Below are positions 5,514-6,171 of a stretch of 6,171 nucleotides of DNA, one piece after another. Each line of letters starts with the position of its first letter. Position 1 is the stretch's first letter. Position numbers and translations under genes: made by a program. Source of the stretch: JAICYJ01 sp035473255 (GTDB taxonomy: Bacteria > Actinomycetota > Thermoleophilia > Gaiellales > JAICJC01); NCBI GenBank assembly GCA_035473255.1, contig DATIOK010000096.1, forward strand, positions 1 through 6,171. Reading direction: 5' to 3'. The notes below the pieces were generated by a model that ran no database searches, had not been told where the DNA came from, and worked only from the letters and a program-made list of their open reading frames with translations.

Positions 5514-6171
5514 CGAACTGCTCCTCGCGGGTCGCGAAGGCGATGTAGATGACCACGAAGATCGACAGCAGCACCATGAACGCGATCGCCATCGCCGATC
5601 CGAACGGCCAGTTCTGGGCGCCCAGGAAGTTGCTGCCGATGACGGTGCCCACGAACGCGAACTGCCCGCCGCCCAGCAGCTGGGGGATCACGTACTCGCC
5701 GCACATCGGGATGAACACGAGCAGCGCGCCCGTGATCAGCCCCGGCAGCGTCAGCGGCAGAGTGATCTGGCGAAAGGCCTTGAACGGGCTCGCGCCCAGG
5801 TCGGTGGCGGCCTCCACCAGCTTCCAGTCCATCCGCTCCAGCGAGGCGTAGACCGGCAGGATCAGCAGCGGCAGGTAGTTGTAGGCGAGGCCGATCGCCA
5901 CCGCCTTGCCGGTGTAGAGCACGTTGAACTGGTTGCTGATGCCCGTCCACTCCACGAAGTGGGCCAGGTAGCCCTGCGGGTCGAGGATGATCTTGAGCGC
6001 GTAGGTGCGGATCAGGAACGACGTCCAGAACGGGACGATCACGAGCAGCAGCGCCAGCGTCTTGTAGCGGGTCAGGTAGCGCGACATCCAGTAGGCCACC
6101 GGGTAGCCGATCGCGATCGTGAGCGCCGTCCCGCCGGCGGCCATCAGCATCGTCTGGCGGAACACCTTGAT
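5506..6171 (-). CDS. potB: ABC transporter permease, PotB-like, N-terminus outside window
   Basis: The frame is open to the right window edge (codons for I-K precede the GTG at 6163-6165), so that GTG is internal. About 221 residues are visible, against roughly 280-300 for PotB proteins, so the first membrane segment and N-terminus are missing. Visible blocks are a second-segment region (GTALTIAIGYPVAYW), IVPFWTSFLIRTYALK, the EAA loop at about residues 119-139 of the visible part (VEAATDLGAS...ITLP), and FIPMCGEYVIPQLLGG, all typical of PotB. It pairs with the PotC-like gene it overlaps to form the heterodimeric channel of a polyamine-type importer. An ATPase (PotA-like) and binding protein (PotD-like) are expected beyond the right edge. 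Confidence 0.9.
   Translation of the reverse strand: MKVFRQTMLMAAGGTALTIAIGYPVAYWMSRYLTRYKTLALLLVIVPFWTSFLIRTYALKIILDPQGYLAHFVEWTGISNQFNVLYTGKAVAIGLAYNYLPLLILPVYASLERMDWKLVEAATDLGASPFKAFRQITLPLTLPGLITGALLVFIPMCGEYVIPQLLGGGQFAFVGTVIGSNFLGAQNWPFGSAMAIAFMVLLSIFVVIYIAFATREEQFGA
5521..5526 (-). promoter_or_regulatory. Ribosome binding site for the PotC-like gene inside the PotB-like gene
   Basis: GAGGAG on the minus strand lies seven bases before the GTG at 5513 and encodes the E-E pair in the upstream protein's terminal R-E-E-Q-F-G-A. This fixes the GTG as the start and explains the 8-nt overlap as translational coupling. Confidence 0.7.

Noticed and set aside
6163..6165. GTG as the true start of the PotB-like permease
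   Set aside because: The frame stays open to the window edge and the protein would lack its first membrane segment, so the gene continues outside.

Overview
The window is very G+C-rich DNA with strongly G/C-ending codons, frequent GTG/TTG starts, and start codons that lie a few bases behind TATNNT-type -10 hexamers (leaderless-style). Together with a LURP-one-like fragment and the gene types present, this suggests a high-GC actinobacterium. A Thermoleophilia-type lineage (Solirubrobacterales/Gaiellales) is my best guess, but this is inference from style and not from a marker gene.

Layout, left to right. (1) Positions 2-439 (+) hold the C-terminal part of a secreted or membrane-anchored von Willebrand factor A (VWA) protein of the TadG / Tad-pilus-associated kind, cut by the left window edge. 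It uses A-ending codons (CAA, TCA, CCA, GCA) more than the genes to its right. (2) Positions 440-808 hold no intact gene. They contain the 3' remnant of a LURP-one-related gene (503-670) and a tRNA-like anticodon-arm/T-arm fragment (737-768). The stretch looks like a scar between two genomic blocks. (3) Positions 809-2464 (+) encode a multi-spanning membrane protein resembling GT-C-type glycosyltransferase or YfhO-like proteins. (4) Positions 2565-3521 (+) encode an uncharacterised CxxC/CxxC zinc-ribbon plus coiled-coil protein with a distinctive C-terminal domain. It has a well-formed promoter/RBS region that contains a perfect 9-bp inverted repeat. (5) On the minus strand, reading right to left, are two ABC permeases of the PotB/PotC (polyamine/putrescine-type) family. 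The first is truncated by the right edge and overlaps the second by 8 nt. A leucine-dehydrogenase-type amino acid dehydrogenase follows after a 26-nt gap.

How the genes work together. The two permeases form one importer. Its ATPase and substrate-binding protein are expected just beyond the right edge. The amino acid dehydrogenase may be read through from the permeases, but it also has its own promoter-like sequence, which would give it a leaderless transcript. The plus-strand zinc-ribbon gene and the minus-strand dehydrogenase converge with one base between their stop codons. A G+C-rich stem-loop overlaps both stops and may be a bidirectional terminator. I see no complete mobile element, CRISPR array, or intact RNA gene. 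The least explained items are the zinc-ribbon/coiled-coil protein, the inverted repeat at its promoter, and the decayed 440-808 junction.
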